Shown here one piece after another: positions 9,878 to 18,262 of a stretch of DNA of 64,000 nt. Each line of letters opens with the position of its first letter. Position 1 is the stretch's first letter. Below the pieces are notes generated by a model. The model was not told the origin of the DNA. It was given only the letters and a program-made list of their open reading frames with translations, and did no database searches. Source of the DNA: Pedobacter roseus (GTDB lineage: Bacteria > Bacteroidota > Bacteroidia > Sphingobacteriales > Sphingobacteriaceae); the NCBI RefSeq assembly GCF_014395225.1, contig NZ_CP060723.1:2728001-2792000 (forward strand). The letters run 5' to 3'. The position numbers were made by a program, and so were the translations under genes.

Positions 9878-9942
9878 GTCATACTGAACTTGTTTCAGTA
9901 TCCATCATAAGAAAAAGATCCTTCGACTATACTCAGGATGAC
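9878..9942. repeat. Dispersed inverted repeat, type B
   Basis: GTCATACTGA at the left end pairs imperfectly with TCAGGATGAC at the right end. Related elements are at 14730-14806, 40557-40580 (one arm) and 49207-49290 (degenerate). Confidence 0.65.
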
Positions 9943-9991
9943 AAATCTGTATAAGACTCAAGTTTTCAAAAAAATGACTCCTTTGGAATGA

Positions 9992-12115
9992 CTATGCCAA
10001 TACCTTATCAGGCGTTATTGGCAACGTCCTGATCCTTTTACCTGTTGCATTAAAAACCGCATTGGCAACCGCTGCCGAAAAACCGATTAAAGCAATTTCG
10101 CCCATGCCCTTTGCACCCATAGGGTTGATATAAGGATCGGGTTTGTTGATAAAGTTGACATCAATTTCCGGTACGTCGGCATTTACCGGAACGTGATAAT
10201 CAGCAAAGTTGTTATTGATGTATCTTCCGTAACGGTGATCGACAATAGATTCTTCAGTTAAAGCCATACCAATACCGCCTACTGCACCACCCAGCATCTG
10301 GCTACGGGCTGTTTTCGGACTCACAATAGTGCCCGAATCGCCGACAGAAACAATTTTACTCACTTTTACCACACCCGTTAAAGCATGAACTTTTACCTGT
10401 ACAAAGTGGATTGAAAAGGAATACATAGAATAATTATCTTTTTCCTTACCACTCTGGCTTTCTTTAGTTACCTCTATAGAAGGTAAATTGTTCTTTTTTA
10501 ATACCTCAACAAAATTAGCTGTTGCATCCATGTTCGAATTTGCCGCCAGTTCGGCAATAGCTGATTTCAGGGCCACACAAACATCGTTTACAGCTGAGCC
10601 TACAGTAGATAAGGTAGCAGAACCACCCTGGCTCGGAGCAGGTGGCAAAGAAGAATCGCCCAGTTCGAAAGTAATTTTATTTACCGGGATTTTCATCAGT
10701 TTATTGGCAATTAAAGTCATTCCGGTTCCAGTACCCGGGCCTATATCGCTTGTTGCACTTTGTAAAAGTAACGATCCGTCTGCCTTTAAAACTCCCTTAA
10801 CACTGGCTTTCCCCCTGTTGGCATTAAACACGCCAACACTTACGCCATAACCTGTTTGCCATGATCCTTCGACCAGGCTACCCGGTTTGTTTTTCCGGTT
10901 GCTCCAGCCTATTTTTTCAGCACCAATTTTATAAGCTTCTTTAATATTCTTGCTTGAAAAAGGTTTATTTTTTTGTTGATCGGTTTCAGGATCGTTTTTG
11001 ATCCTAAAATCCAAAGGGTCCATATCTAAAGCATGCGCCATTTCGTCAATCGCACTTTCTAAAGCAAAAGCTCCGGTTGCTTCACCAGGACCACGCATCC
11101 AGATCGGTACTCCAAGATCTACCGGAACAATGGCATAAGAAGTATTTACGTTATCGCATTGATACATAAACTTCGCCATGTTCACTACACCTTCGGTAAA
11201 ATTCTCATAAGTAGAAGTTTCGCCATAAGCACGGTGTGTGATACCTGTTAATTTTCCATTTTTATCTGCTCCCAAACCAATGGTTTGGATGGCTGCCGGC
11301 CTGTTACCCACCATGGTAAACATCTGCATCCGCGTAATAACCACCTTTACTGGTTTACCAATAAGTTTGGAGGCCATTACTGTTGCAATTTCCAATGGCC
11401 AGGTACGTAAAGCCATACCAAAACCGCCTCCAACAAACTCCGAGTTTACCCGGATATTTTCGATCGGAATTTTAAAAACATTGGCAATAGTACCCTGAGT
11501 AGCTTTTACACCCTGCGTTTTAGCATAAACAGTAAGCTGGTTGTTCGGACGCCAATCGGCAATAATCCCATGCAGTTCCATTGGATTATGCGTTTCAATC
11601 GGTAAAAAATACCGCTCTTCGAGTTTTACTTCAGCTGTTTTATAGGCATTTTCTATACCCCGCTTATAATCAGCCTGCCCTTGCAGTTTTTTTGCTTTAG
11701 GATCCTTTAAAGCCTTTGCAAAATCGGTATTAAATTCTTCTTTAGCATAAGTTGCTTTTACTAAAGAAGCTGCATAAGTTGCCCTTTCGAAGGTATTTGC
11801 CACCACAATGGCAATAGGCTGCCCATTGTAAAAAATCCTATCAGTATAAAAAATTTTCATCTGCGGACCACCTTCCTGCTCGTAAGCAGCTGCAGATGGT
11901 TTATTTAAATGCGAAACAACAGCAATTACACCAGGTGCATTTTCGGCTGCCCTGGTATCAAGTCCGGTAATTTTTCCTTTAGTGATGGTACTGGTTACCA
12001 ACACGCCATAAGTTAAACCAGGAAGCTCGTATTCTGCAAAATATTTAGCTTGTCCGGTAACCTTTAAAATGCCATCTACACGATCGGTATCTTCTTTTAA
12101 AATTCTCTTTTCCAT
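9992..12115 (-). CDS. paoC: Aldehyde oxidoreductase, molybdenum-binding subunit (PaoC/YagR type)
   Basis: Large subunit of a xanthine-oxidase-family molybdoenzyme, holding the molybdenum cofactor and oxidising aldehydes to acids. 707 residues, close to E. coli PaoC. Family segments seen are ETHNPMELHG, VGGGFGMALR (cofactor loop), MRGPGEATGAFALESAIDEMAHALDMDPLDFR, and the C-terminal GAKGMGEIALIGFSAAVANAV with the catalytic glutamate in GMGE. Order and spacing (2 nt after the FAD subunit) mark the last gene of a three-gene operon. The physiological substrate is not shown by sequence; detoxification of aldehydes is the known role in E. coli. Confidence 0.9.
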   Translation of the reverse strand: MEKRILKEDTDRVDGILKVTGQAKYFAEYELPGLTYGVLVTSTITKGKITGLDTRAAENAPGVIAVVSHLNKPSAAAYEQEGGPQMKIFYTDRIFYNGQPIAIVVANTFERATYAASLVKATYAKEEFNTDFAKALKDPKAKKLQGQADYKRGIENAYKTAEVKLEERYFLPIETHNPMELHGIIADWRPNNQLTVYAKTQGVKATQGTIANVFKIPIENIRVNSEFVGGGFGMALRTWPLEIATVMASKLIGKPVKVVITRMQMFTMVGNRPAAIQTIGLGADKNGKLTGITHRAYGETSTYENFTEGVVNMAKFMYQCDNVNTSYAIVPVDLGVPIWMRGPGEATGAFALESAIDEMAHALDMDPLDFRIKNDPETDQQKNKPFSSKNIKEAYKIGAEKIGWSNRKNKPGSLVEGSWQTGYGVSVGVFNANRGKASVKGVLKADGSLLLQSATSDIGPGTGTGMTLIANKLMKIPVNKITFELGDSSLPPAPSQGGSATLSTVGSAVNDVCVALKSAIAELAANSNMDATANFVEVLKKNNLPSIEVTKESQSGKEKDNYSMYSFSIHFVQVKVHALTGVVKVSKIVSVGDSGTIVSPKTARSQMLGGAVGGIGMALTEESIVDHRYGRYINNNFADYHVPVNADVPEIDVNFINKPDPYINPMGAKGMGEIALIGFSAAVANAVFNATGKRIRTLPITPDKVLA

Positions 12116-12117
12116 AA

Positions 12118-13101
12118 CTAAGCTTTAGATTTTGCAAGATTCAACGCTTCGATAATTGTATTTGGAGCCAGTTTCAGCTTAAAATTATTCTCGCCAAAAC
12201 CTTTAGCACCCGTCATGGCCAATCCTGCTGCCTTTTCAAAATTCGATAAAGTAGCTTCTTTTCCTTTCAGGAAATTTTCGGATGCCGTTAAACGCCAGGG
12301 TTTGTGTGCAACACCGCCCATAGCCAAACGGATATCAGTAATTTTATTATTGTTCAGTTCAAATGCCGCTGCTACCGAAACGAGGGCGAAAGCATAAGAA
12401 GCACGGTCGCGTACTTTTAAATAATGGTAGTTTTTAGCAAGATTATTTACCGGTATTTCTACACGGATAATCATTTCATCTGCTTTTAAGTTATTATCCA
12501 ACTGTGGCGTATCTCCCGCCAGGCGGTGAAAATCTTTAAAAGCTATCTTACGTTCACCTTTACCATTGGCCAGTACCACTTCAGCATCTAAAGCAGTTAA
12601 AGCGACACACATATCGCTTGGATGAACAGCAATGCACTTTTCGGAAGTTCCAAAGATGGCGTGCATGCGGTTAAAACCTTCCATAGCACCACATCCTGTA
12701 CCGGGCTGGCGTTTATTGCAGGGCATTTCGGTATCATAAAAATAACCGCAACGGGTACGCTGCATCATGTTCCCTCCCACAGTAGCCACATTGCGTAGTT
12801 GCGCTGAAGCACCGGCCTGTAAAGCCCAAGAAAGCAATGGCAGCTTCTCTTTTATCAAAGCATGATCTGCAACAGCCGTATTGGTAGCCAAAGCGCCAAT
12901 GTGGATTTTATTTCCAATCTGTTCGATCTGTTTTAACGGAACGTGGTTGATATCAATGAGCTTTTCGGGTGCGGTAACCCCTCTTTTCATCAGGTCGATC
13001 AGGTTGGTACCACCAGCCAAAAATTTGGCATTCTTATCCTTTAACAATAAAGCAATGGCTGATTTAGCTGAAGTCGTTCTTAAATATTGAAAATTGATCA
13101 T
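12118..13101 (-). CDS. paoB: Aldehyde oxidoreductase, FAD-binding subunit with extra 4Fe-4S site (PaoB/YagS type)
   Basis: Middle subunit passing electrons between the iron-sulfur clusters and FAD. 327 residues. FAD-binding motifs FLAGGTNLIDLMKRG and ATVGGNMMQRTRC are clear. The insert CGYFYDTEMPCNKRQPGTGC plus further cysteines matches the additional 4Fe-4S site that distinguishes PaoB from ordinary xanthine dehydrogenase FAD subunits. It overlaps the upstream 2Fe-2S gene by 4 nt (ATGA), indicating translational coupling. Confidence 0.9.
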   Translation of the reverse strand: MINFQYLRTTSAKSAIALLLKDKNAKFLAGGTNLIDLMKRGVTAPEKLIDINHVPLKQIEQIGNKIHIGALATNTAVADHALIKEKLPLLSWALQAGASAQLRNVATVGGNMMQRTRCGYFYDTEMPCNKRQPGTGCGAMEGFNRMHAIFGTSEKCIAVHPSDMCVALTALDAEVVLANGKGERKIAFKDFHRLAGDTPQLDNNLKADEMIIRVEIPVNNLAKNYHYLKVRDRASYAFALVSVAAAFELNNNKITDIRLAMGGVAHKPWRLTASENFLKGKEATLSNFEKAAGLAMTGAKGFGENNFKLKLAPNTIIEALNLAKSKA

Positions 13102-13721
13102 ACCGTTGCACCTCCTTCCTTCACATCAACAATCGCATCAACAATATTTGGGTAAGCCCCGCACCTGCAGATGTTGCCGCTCATATATTCACTTATTTCT
13201 GCCCTCGAACTGGTATGTCCTTCGCGGATACAAGCCACTGCCGACATGATCTGCCCGGATGTACAGTAACCACATTGAAAACCATCATGTTTAATGAAAG
13301 CTGCCTGCATCGGGTGTAGCGAATCCCCATTTGCCAAGCCTTCTATCGTGGTAATTTTCTTTCCTTCATTCATCACCGCTAAACTTAAACAGGAATTTAC
13401 CCGCTGTCCATCTACATGCACAGTGCAGGCACCACACTGACCATGGTCGCAGCCTTTTTTGGTTCCGGTTAAATGTAGTTCTTCGCGCAGGTAATCCAAA
13501 AGGGTTACCCTTGGCTCAACTGATGCTTTGTATGCTTTATTATTTACGGTCAGATTTAATGGGATTTTCTCGAATAGCTCGGCAAAACGTTCATCTGTAT
13601 TACTTTCAGCTGCTTTAACTGCGATTCCCGGCGTTAAGGCAATGGCGGTAATTACGGAACTTTTTTTAAGAAAATCGCGCCTGCTGTCGCCCTTATTTGG
13701 TTTTTGATCAGAAGGTTTCAT
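13098..13721 (-). CDS. paoA: Aldehyde oxidoreductase, 2Fe-2S subunit with Tat signal (PaoA/YagT type)
   Basis: Small electron-transfer subunit with two 2Fe-2S clusters. 207 residues. The Tat signal (SRRDFLKKS, 13-21, then a hydrophobic stretch ending AVKAAES) directs the complex to the periplasm; the other two subunits carry none and would be co-exported. The plant-type ferredoxin cluster is in GCDHGQCGACTVHVDG and the second cluster in QCGYCTSGQ..GNICRCGAYPNI. It is the first gene of the operon. No PaoD-like cofactor-insertion chaperone is in the window. Confidence 0.9.
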   Translation of the reverse strand: MKPSDQKPNKGDSRRDFLKKSSVITAIALTPGIAVKAAESNTDERFAELFEKIPLNLTVNNKAYKASVEPRVTLLDYLREELHLTGTKKGCDHGQCGACTVHVDGQRVNSCLSLAVMNEGKKITTIEGLANGDSLHPMQAAFIKHDGFQCGYCTSGQIMSAVACIREGHTSSRAEISEYMSGNICRCGAYPNIVDAIVDVKEGGATV

Positions 13722-13895
13722 ATTTGAATAGATTAGCTTTAGGATGTTCTTCTAAGTTCGTAATTCTAAAGTTCAAATGATAGTAAATCAGAAATTTAGA
13801 ATTGTTCTATCCGGTAATATTTCAGATAACTTCCTAGAAATAAATGATTAACAAAATAATTTTCAAAATATTCAGCCAATTTATACTTTTATAAA

Positions 13896-14546
13896 ATGGA
13901 CAACGTAAAACCACTTCCCGATTTATCTGCAGAAGAACAACGCATTTTAGGTGCATTGATCGAAAAAAGCCGCACCACGCCCGATTATTATCCCATGACT
14001 TTGAACAGTTTAACAGCTGCCTGTAATCAAAAAAGTTCAAGAAATCCTGTGGTAAATTACGATGAGGAAACAGTTACCCTTACGTTAAACCAACTTAAAA
14101 TAAAAGGCCTGATCTCGACCGCCACAGGAGGATCGAGCCGCGCTACAAAATATAAACATAATCTGGCGATAGTTTATCCCCTATTGCCTTCGGAACTGGC
14201 CATTATCTGCCTGTTACTTTTACGCGGACCGTTAACACCAGGCGAAATCAATAGTAACTCAGGTAGATTATATGAATTTGAGAGCATAGAAGAGGTTTTA
14301 GAACAACTTCAAAAATTATCAGATGATGAACCTGCATTTGTAAAACAACTGCCTAAAAAACCGGGACAGAAAGAAGCACGTTTCATTCACCTGTTAGGAG
14401 AACAAGCTGAAACCACTAACGAACCAGAAACCGAAACAATTGCAGCACCAACTTTTGATACCACTGAATTGGAAAACCGCATCGAAAAACTGGAATTGGA
14501 GGTAGAGGAGTTAAAAGAACTGGTTAATTTGTTGATGGATAAGTAA
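13896..14546 (+). CDS. yceH: DUF480 family protein YceH
   Basis: 216-residue protein of the YceH/DUF480 family, with tandem winged-helix-like domains and no settled function. Hallmarks are EEQRILGALIEKSRTTPDYYPMTLNSL and QKSSRNPVVNYDEETV at the N-terminus and PGEINSNSGRLYEF in the middle. The C-terminal 45 residues are acidic and probably coiled coil (ENRIEKLELEVEELKELVNLL). It is divergent from the paoABC operon. A near-match -7 element (TACTTTTA, 13884-13891) lies 4 nt before the ATG. Confidence 0.9.
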   Translation: MDNVKPLPDLSAEEQRILGALIEKSRTTPDYYPMTLNSLTAACNQKSSRNPVVNYDEETVTLTLNQLKIKGLISTATGGSSRATKYKHNLAIVYPLLPSELAIICLLLLRGPLTPGEINSNSGRLYEFESIEEVLEQLQKLSDDEPAFVKQLPKKPGQKEARFIHLLGEQAETTNEPETETIAAPTFDTTELENRIEKLELEVEELKELVNLLMDK

Positions 14547-14599
14547 GTTCAGTTGTTCATTAGCCATTGGTTCATTGGTGCTAACCCGAACTAACTCCA

Positions 14600-14635
14600 T
14601 CATTTCGAGCGAAGTGCAGCGTAGTCGAGAAATCT
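14600..14635. repeat. Type A repeat, single arm
   Basis: TCATTTCGAGCGAAGTGCAG.. to ..GTCGAGAAATCT, matching one arm of the elements at 30692-30793 and 61688-61786. Confidence 0.65.
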
Positions 14636-14688
14636 ATGTCCCAAACTCTTCCGTGTTTTCGGTGTCTCTGTGGCAAACAAAACTTAAC

Positions 14689-14716
14689 AAAAAAAGTCTT
14701 AGCGGGATGCTAAGAC
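14689..14716 (-). terminator. Minus-strand terminator hairpin, distal copy
   Basis: Stem GTCTTAGC (14696-14703) with GCTAAGAC (14709-14716); on the minus strand it is followed by a run of seven T. It duplicates the hairpin at 14864-14894 together with flanking sequence. Confidence 0.65.
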
Positions 14717-14729
14717 CAGTAAAGATTTT

Positions 14730-14806
14730 GTCATTCTGAGTATAACGAAGAATCTCTGCGTCCCATCGCACTGCCTAAAAAGATTCTTCACTGCGTTCAG
14801 AATGAC
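14730..14806. repeat. Dispersed inverted repeat, type B (complete)
   Basis: GTCATTCTGAGTATAACGAA.. at the left is mirrored by ..GTTCAGAATGAC at the right, with AAGAATCT/AGATTCTT inside the arms. Confidence 0.75.
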
Positions 14807-14863
14807 AGAATGGGAGTTTGATATTTCCGTGTGTTCAGTGAATCCGTAGCAAAAACAAATCGC

Positions 14864-14894
14864 AAAAAAAAGGTCTTAGCGGGACGCTAAGACC
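14864..14894 (-). terminator. Terminator of the FabF-like gene
   Basis: On the minus strand GGTCTTAGC..GCTAAGACC (9-bp stem, 14872-14880 with 14886-14894) is followed by eight T. It lies 31 nt past the stop codon of the FabF-like gene. Confidence 0.75.
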
Positions 14895-14903
14895 AGTAAA
14901 GGT

Positions 14904-14941
14904 AGATCTCTCCATTCCGCTACGCTACAGTCGAGATGACG
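14904..14941. repeat. Type A repeat arm overlapping a gene end
   Basis: AGATCTCTCCATTCCGCTAC.. to ..GTCGAGATGACG is a type A arm. Its right-hand part (14925-14941) encodes the last residues and the stop codon of the FabF-like protein. Confidence 0.7.
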
Positions 14942-16190
14942 AGTCTTCATACTTTTTAAAAATCGTACTCGCCGTATGTCCACCGAAACCAAAAGTGTTG
15001 TTTAATACATAATTGATTTCCCTTTTAATTGGCTCGCCCAATACAATATTCAAGCCTTTCGGAATGTTTTCGTCCAGGTTTTTAGTATTAATGGTAGGCG
15101 GAATTATATTATCCCTTATTGAAAGAATACTGATCAAACTCTCCACAGCACCGGCAGCACCCAACAAATGACCTGTCATTGATTTTGTGGCACCTATTAC
15201 CACAGGTAAACCATTAAAAACCGTATTAATACCATTTAATTCACTTAAATCTCCCAGACCGGTTGAAGTAGCATGCGCATTTATATAATCGATTTTATCA
15301 GCAGTAATATTGGCATCTTTTAATGCATTTTTCATCCCTAGAGCAGCACCAATCCCATCCGGAGGTGTTCCTGTTAAGTGATAGGCATCAGCAGCCATTC
15401 CACCGCCAACAATTTCAGCATAAATATGGGCACCACGTTGCAAAGCATGTTCCAGTTCTTCTAAAACCAAAGCACCGGCACCTTCACTCATCACAAAACC
15501 ATCCCTATCTTTATCGAAAGGTTTAGAAGCACCCTGAGGATCTTCGTTGTTTTTAGATAAAGCCTGGGCTGCATTAAAGCCACCAACTGATGATTTGGTC
15601 AAAGCAGCTTCCGAACCACCTGCAATCATCACACTTGCCTTTCCTAAACGGATGGTGTCAAATGCATTAATAATTGCGGTATTGGACGATGCACAGGCCG
15701 AAACCGTGCAATAATTTGGTCCGCGTAATTTATGACGGATAGAAATCGCTCCGGCAGCGATATCCACAATCATTTTCGGAATGAAATAAGGATTGAATCT
15801 TGGTGTTCCGTCTCCGGCATGAAATTCTTCCAACTGTGATTCAAAAGTACCAATACCACCATTTCCGGTTGCCCAGATTACCCCAACTTCGGCCAGTTGA
15901 TCATCGTTCATGGTACTGAAATCCAATCCGGCATCTTTTATCGCCTGATCACTCGAGCCGATGGCATATTGCGTAAAAAGATCGTACTTTTTAATCTCTT
16001 TTTTCTCCAGGTATTCTTCAGGATTAAAACCCTTTACTTCACCTGCGAATTGTGTTTTAAATTTACTCGAATCAAATTTTGTAATTGGGCCAATGCCACT
16101 TTTTCCAGCTAATATTTGTTGCCAAAATTGTTCAACAGTATTGCCAAGCGGGGTTATCGCACCTAAACCTGTTACTACTACTCTTTTCAT
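14925..16190 (-). CDS. Beta-ketoacyl-ACP synthase (FabF/KAS II type)
   Basis: Condensing enzyme that elongates acyl-ACP with malonyl-ACP. 421 residues. The Cys-His-His triad is visible in VSACASSNT (cysteine), NAHATSTGLGD (first histidine) and TKSMTGHLLGAAGAVE (second histidine). The gene is not next to acpP, so it may be an accessory KAS rather than the housekeeping copy. It lies 153 nt behind a thioesterase-SDR pair on the same strand. Its C-terminal SSSRL is encoded by a dispersed intergenic repeat; family members usually end near ..FKKYE. A minus-strand terminator follows. Confidence 0.92.
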   Translation of the reverse strand: MKRVVVTGLGAITPLGNTVEQFWQQILAGKSGIGPITKFDSSKFKTQFAGEVKGFNPEEYLEKKEIKKYDLFTQYAIGSSDQAIKDAGLDFSTMNDDQLAEVGVIWATGNGGIGTFESQLEEFHAGDGTPRFNPYFIPKMIVDIAAGAISIRHKLRGPNYCTVSACASSNTAIINAFDTIRLGKASVMIAGGSEAALTKSSVGGFNAAQALSKNNEDPQGASKPFDKDRDGFVMSEGAGALVLEELEHALQRGAHIYAEIVGGGMAADAYHLTGTPPDGIGAALGMKNALKDANITADKIDYINAHATSTGLGDLSELNGINTVFNGLPVVIGATKSMTGHLLGAAGAVESLISILSIRDNIIPPTINTKNLDENIPKGLNIVLGEPIKREINYVLNNTFGFGGHTASTIFKKYEDSSSRL

Positions 16191-16213
16191 TTTATTGTTT
16201 TTTAGTCACTAAG

Positions 16214-16252
16214 CTCAAATGATCAGCCATTTAATATGGCCGATCATTTGAG
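16214..16252. other. Long perfect hairpin upstream of the FabF-like gene
   Basis: CTCAAATGATC (16214-16224) pairs exactly with 16242-16252, with an inner GCCAT/ATGGC stem. The T run is on the plus strand (TTTTT after 16252). On the minus strand, where both flanking genes lie, there is no T run, so it could be an attenuator, an mRNA-stability hairpin or a weak terminator after the SDR gene. Confidence 0.55.
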
Positions 16253-16343
16253 TTTTTACACTTACTGCCGCGAAAGTAAGCATTCCTGCGGTGAGAAATG
16301 TCATAATAAAAGCAAAGGAAAATCCTTACTTGTTCATTTAAGG

Positions 16344-17114
16344 TTAATGTTGAACCGAATCAATATTGGCCTTTCTGCTGGCATTCATTACATTCAAAGC
16401 ATCTACTGGCGATTGTCTGAAGAGTTCGTAAATCTTAGCGGTATCACCCACCCTGATCTCGTATTCATCATTTGCCAAGGCAGCCAATAAATCGTCGGCT
16501 ACCACAGATGGTTTGATGCCGTTATGTCCACCAATTTCTTTCGAAAATTCGGTATCCACCAATGGAGGCATCAACTCGAAAACTTTTACCGATGTTTCTT
16601 CCAAACTTAACCTTAAAGAAGTGCTGTACGAATGAAGTGCTGCTTTACTGGCTGCATAAGTTGGTAATGTAATACCAGGAACGTAAGCCACAATTGAAGA
16701 TACATTTACAATAGCAGATGATTCTTGCGCTAATAAAACAGGCAATAATTTTTGGTTGATCCTGATGATTGACAGGTAATTGGTCAGCATTTCATCTTCT
16801 GCATTTGCAAAAGCATCCTGACCTTGGTCTGCTAAATTATAAAGAATTGCCCTACCAGCATTGTTGATTATGATATCTAACTGAGGAAAATCTACTTTAA
16901 TCCTTTCTACCAATTGATCTACATCTCCGGCTTTACTCACGTCAGACAGAATGGTGGTTACATTTTGTAGTGATGCTGCAGCTGTATCCAGTCTTTCCTG
17001 GTTTCTGCCGGTAATAATCACATGATTATCTAAAGCAGTTAATTGTTTTGCGATTTCTAAACCGATACCGGCAGTTCCGCCGATCAATAAAACAGTATTT
17101 TGTGAAGTTTTCAT
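16344..17114 (-). CDS. Short-chain dehydrogenase/reductase (DltE-like)
   Basis: NAD(P)-dependent oxidoreductase of the classical SDR type. The start MKTSQNTVLL (17114) is preferred because a longer reading from 17147 would overlap the preceding thioesterase gene and adds only an AT-rich leader; 256 residues result. Motifs are GGTAGIGLEIA (cofactor), NNAGRA, the catalytic serine in VSSIVAY and YAASKAA (YxxxK). It resembles the DltE-like SDR group, whose substrates are mostly unknown. The 11-nt gap behind the thioesterase indicates one operon. Confidence 0.88.
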   Translation of the reverse strand: MKTSQNTVLLIGGTAGIGLEIAKQLTALDNHVIITGRNQERLDTAAASLQNVTTILSDVSKAGDVDQLVERIKVDFPQLDIIINNAGRAILYNLADQGQDAFANAEDEMLTNYLSIIRINQKLLPVLLAQESSAIVNVSSIVAYVPGITLPTYAASKAALHSYSTSLRLSLEETSVKVFELMPPLVDTEFSKEIGGHNGIKPSVVADDLLAALANDEYEIRVGDTAKIYELFRQSPVDALNVMNASRKANIDSVQH

Positions 17115-17125
17115 TTTTATATTTT

Positions 17126-17611
17126 TTAAAATTTTAAGATTAAACAAGTGCTCACTGCATGAGCGTAAACAGTATTATTTTCATCAACCAATTGTGCTTC
17201 TACCAAGGCAGTCCGACCGCCCAGATTGATTACTTTAGCAATGGTTTTTAATTTTCCGGTTTTAATGGTGATGGCTTTCAGGAAATTCACCTTAAGTTCC
17301 AAAGTGGTATAACCTTTCCCGGCAGGTAAAAGCGAGTGTACAGAACAGCCCATCGCCGAATCTAAAATGGCTGTAATTACTCCTCCGTGCACGGTACCGA
17401 TCGGGTTGTAATGAAATTCCTGTGGTGTAAATTCAAAAACTACGTTTCCGGCTTCAATTATACTAACGCTGAAATCCAGCGTATGTAAAAGTGGTGGCAA
17501 AGGAAATTTGTTATCACTCATGGCTTTTAAATAAGCAATTCCATCCATTTGCATGGCTTCTTTTGCGCCTTTCATCGGGTCATCCCAGGTTATTGTTCTG
17601 CTTCTTTCCAT
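17126..17611 (-). CDS. PaaI-family hotdog thioesterase
   Basis: Probable acyl-CoA thioesterase, 161 residues. The hotdog signature HGGVITAILDSAMGCSVHS (about residues 75-93) and the segment YTTLELKVNFLKAI are typical of the PaaI/YdiI group. It is the first gene of a thioesterase-SDR pair. A TetR-type operator (17618-17631) lies 7 nt upstream of its ATG, so its expression is very likely controlled by the adjacent TetR gene. Confidence 0.9.
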   Translation of the reverse strand: MERSRTITWDDPMKGAKEAMQMDGIAYLKAMSDNKFPLPPLLHTLDFSVSIIEAGNVVFEFTPQEFHYNPIGTVHGGVITAILDSAMGCSVHSLLPAGKGYTTLELKVNFLKAITIKTGKLKTIAKVINLGGRTALVEAQLVDENNTVYAHAVSTCLILKF

Positions 17612-17617
17612 ATTAAA

Positions 17618-17631
17618 ATACCAATCGGTAT
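17618..17631. promoter_or_regulatory. TetR-type operator, promoter-proximal to the thioesterase gene
   Basis: ATACCAATCGGTAT is a near-perfect palindrome of the kind bound by TetR-family regulators. The same 14 bases recur upstream of the tetR gene at 18265-18278. Confidence 0.75.
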
Positions 17632-17649
17632 ATTTTTGGTTAAAAATTT

Positions 17650-18237
17650 TTAGCCGAGGCTATCTACATATTTTTTTAAGGAGCCCATAATCAGGTTCCA
17701 GTATTCGGTTTTTGATGTTAGTTTGGAAATCATGATGCCTCCTTCTACCATGGCAATAATGGTTAAGGCAATTTGTTCGGGATTATGATTTACATTGATT
17801 TCTTTATTGGCAATCCCGGCTTCAACCAGTTTAGCGATTTTATTTTTCCAGTCTAAAACAGCTTTTAACACTCTTCCCCGCAATTTGGGATGGGTATCAT
17901 CGGCATCAATTGCAGTATTTAAAACCGGGCAGCCACCTTCTGACACCGAACCATCAATAAATTTCTGATAAATATCGATGTACACCAAAAGCTTATCTTT
18001 TATACTGGCCTGCCGGTTCATTTCAGCCTCTATCCTGCTTGATACATTATTCAGGTTATAATCAAAAGCTGCCAGTGCTACTTCATCCTTATTGGCGAAG
18101 TTGCCATAAATACTACCCTTGGTTAAACCTGTAGCAGCCGTAATGTCATTTAAAGAAGTACCTGCATAACCTTTCATATTAAAAATTGGCGCGGTTTTCT
18201 CTACAATGAAATTTCTCGTTTTTTCTGCTTTGGTCAT
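17650..18237 (-). CDS. TetR/AcrR-family transcriptional repressor
   Basis: 195-residue one-component regulator. The N-terminal helix-turn-helix is TSLNDITAATGLTKGSIYGNFANKDEV (about 25-50; shown here as its family-typical pattern), followed by an all-helical ligand domain with GGCPVLN, as in the YcdC/NemR-like group. It precedes the thioesterase, SDR and FabF-like genes on the same strand. Identical operators upstream of itself and of the thioesterase gene point to autoregulation and control of the pair. The ligand is unknown; an acyl-CoA or electrophile is an inference. Confidence 0.92.
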   Translation of the reverse strand: MTKAEKTRNFIVEKTAPIFNMKGYAGTSLNDITAATGLTKGSIYGNFANKDEVALAAFDYNLNNVSSRIEAEMNRQASIKDKLLVYIDIYQKFIDGSVSEGGCPVLNTAIDADDTHPKLRGRVLKAVLDWKNKIAKLVEAGIANKEINVNHNPEQIALTIIAMVEGGIMISKLTSKTEYWNLIMGSLKKYVDSLG

Positions 18238-18262
18238 GTTGTTCTGAATTGACGATGTAAAT

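Larger units (their letters stand above)
9484..9991. other. Repeat-rich intergenic region
   Basis: 508 nt without a credible gene. After the dehydrogenase promoter come small hairpins, for example CTCGTT..AACGAG near 9618-9634 and ATCGTTTTATAAACGAT-like symmetry near 9648-9668. Next is a GC-rich mosaic block (about 9710-9800) with the short palindrome CCCGTGAAATACGGG, then the 33-nt palindrome at 9836-9868 and the type B inverted repeat at 9878-9942. Confidence 0.6.
14547..14924. other. Intergenic region built from repeats and duplicated terminators
   Basis: 378 nt with no gene. It contains one type A arm (14600-14635), a phrase of the 'gtgttttcggtgtctctgtgg' kind followed by a minus-strand terminator hairpin, a complete type B inverted repeat (14730-14806), a second copy of the phrase plus hairpin, and another type A arm that runs into the fabF-like gene. 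Confidence 0.7.
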
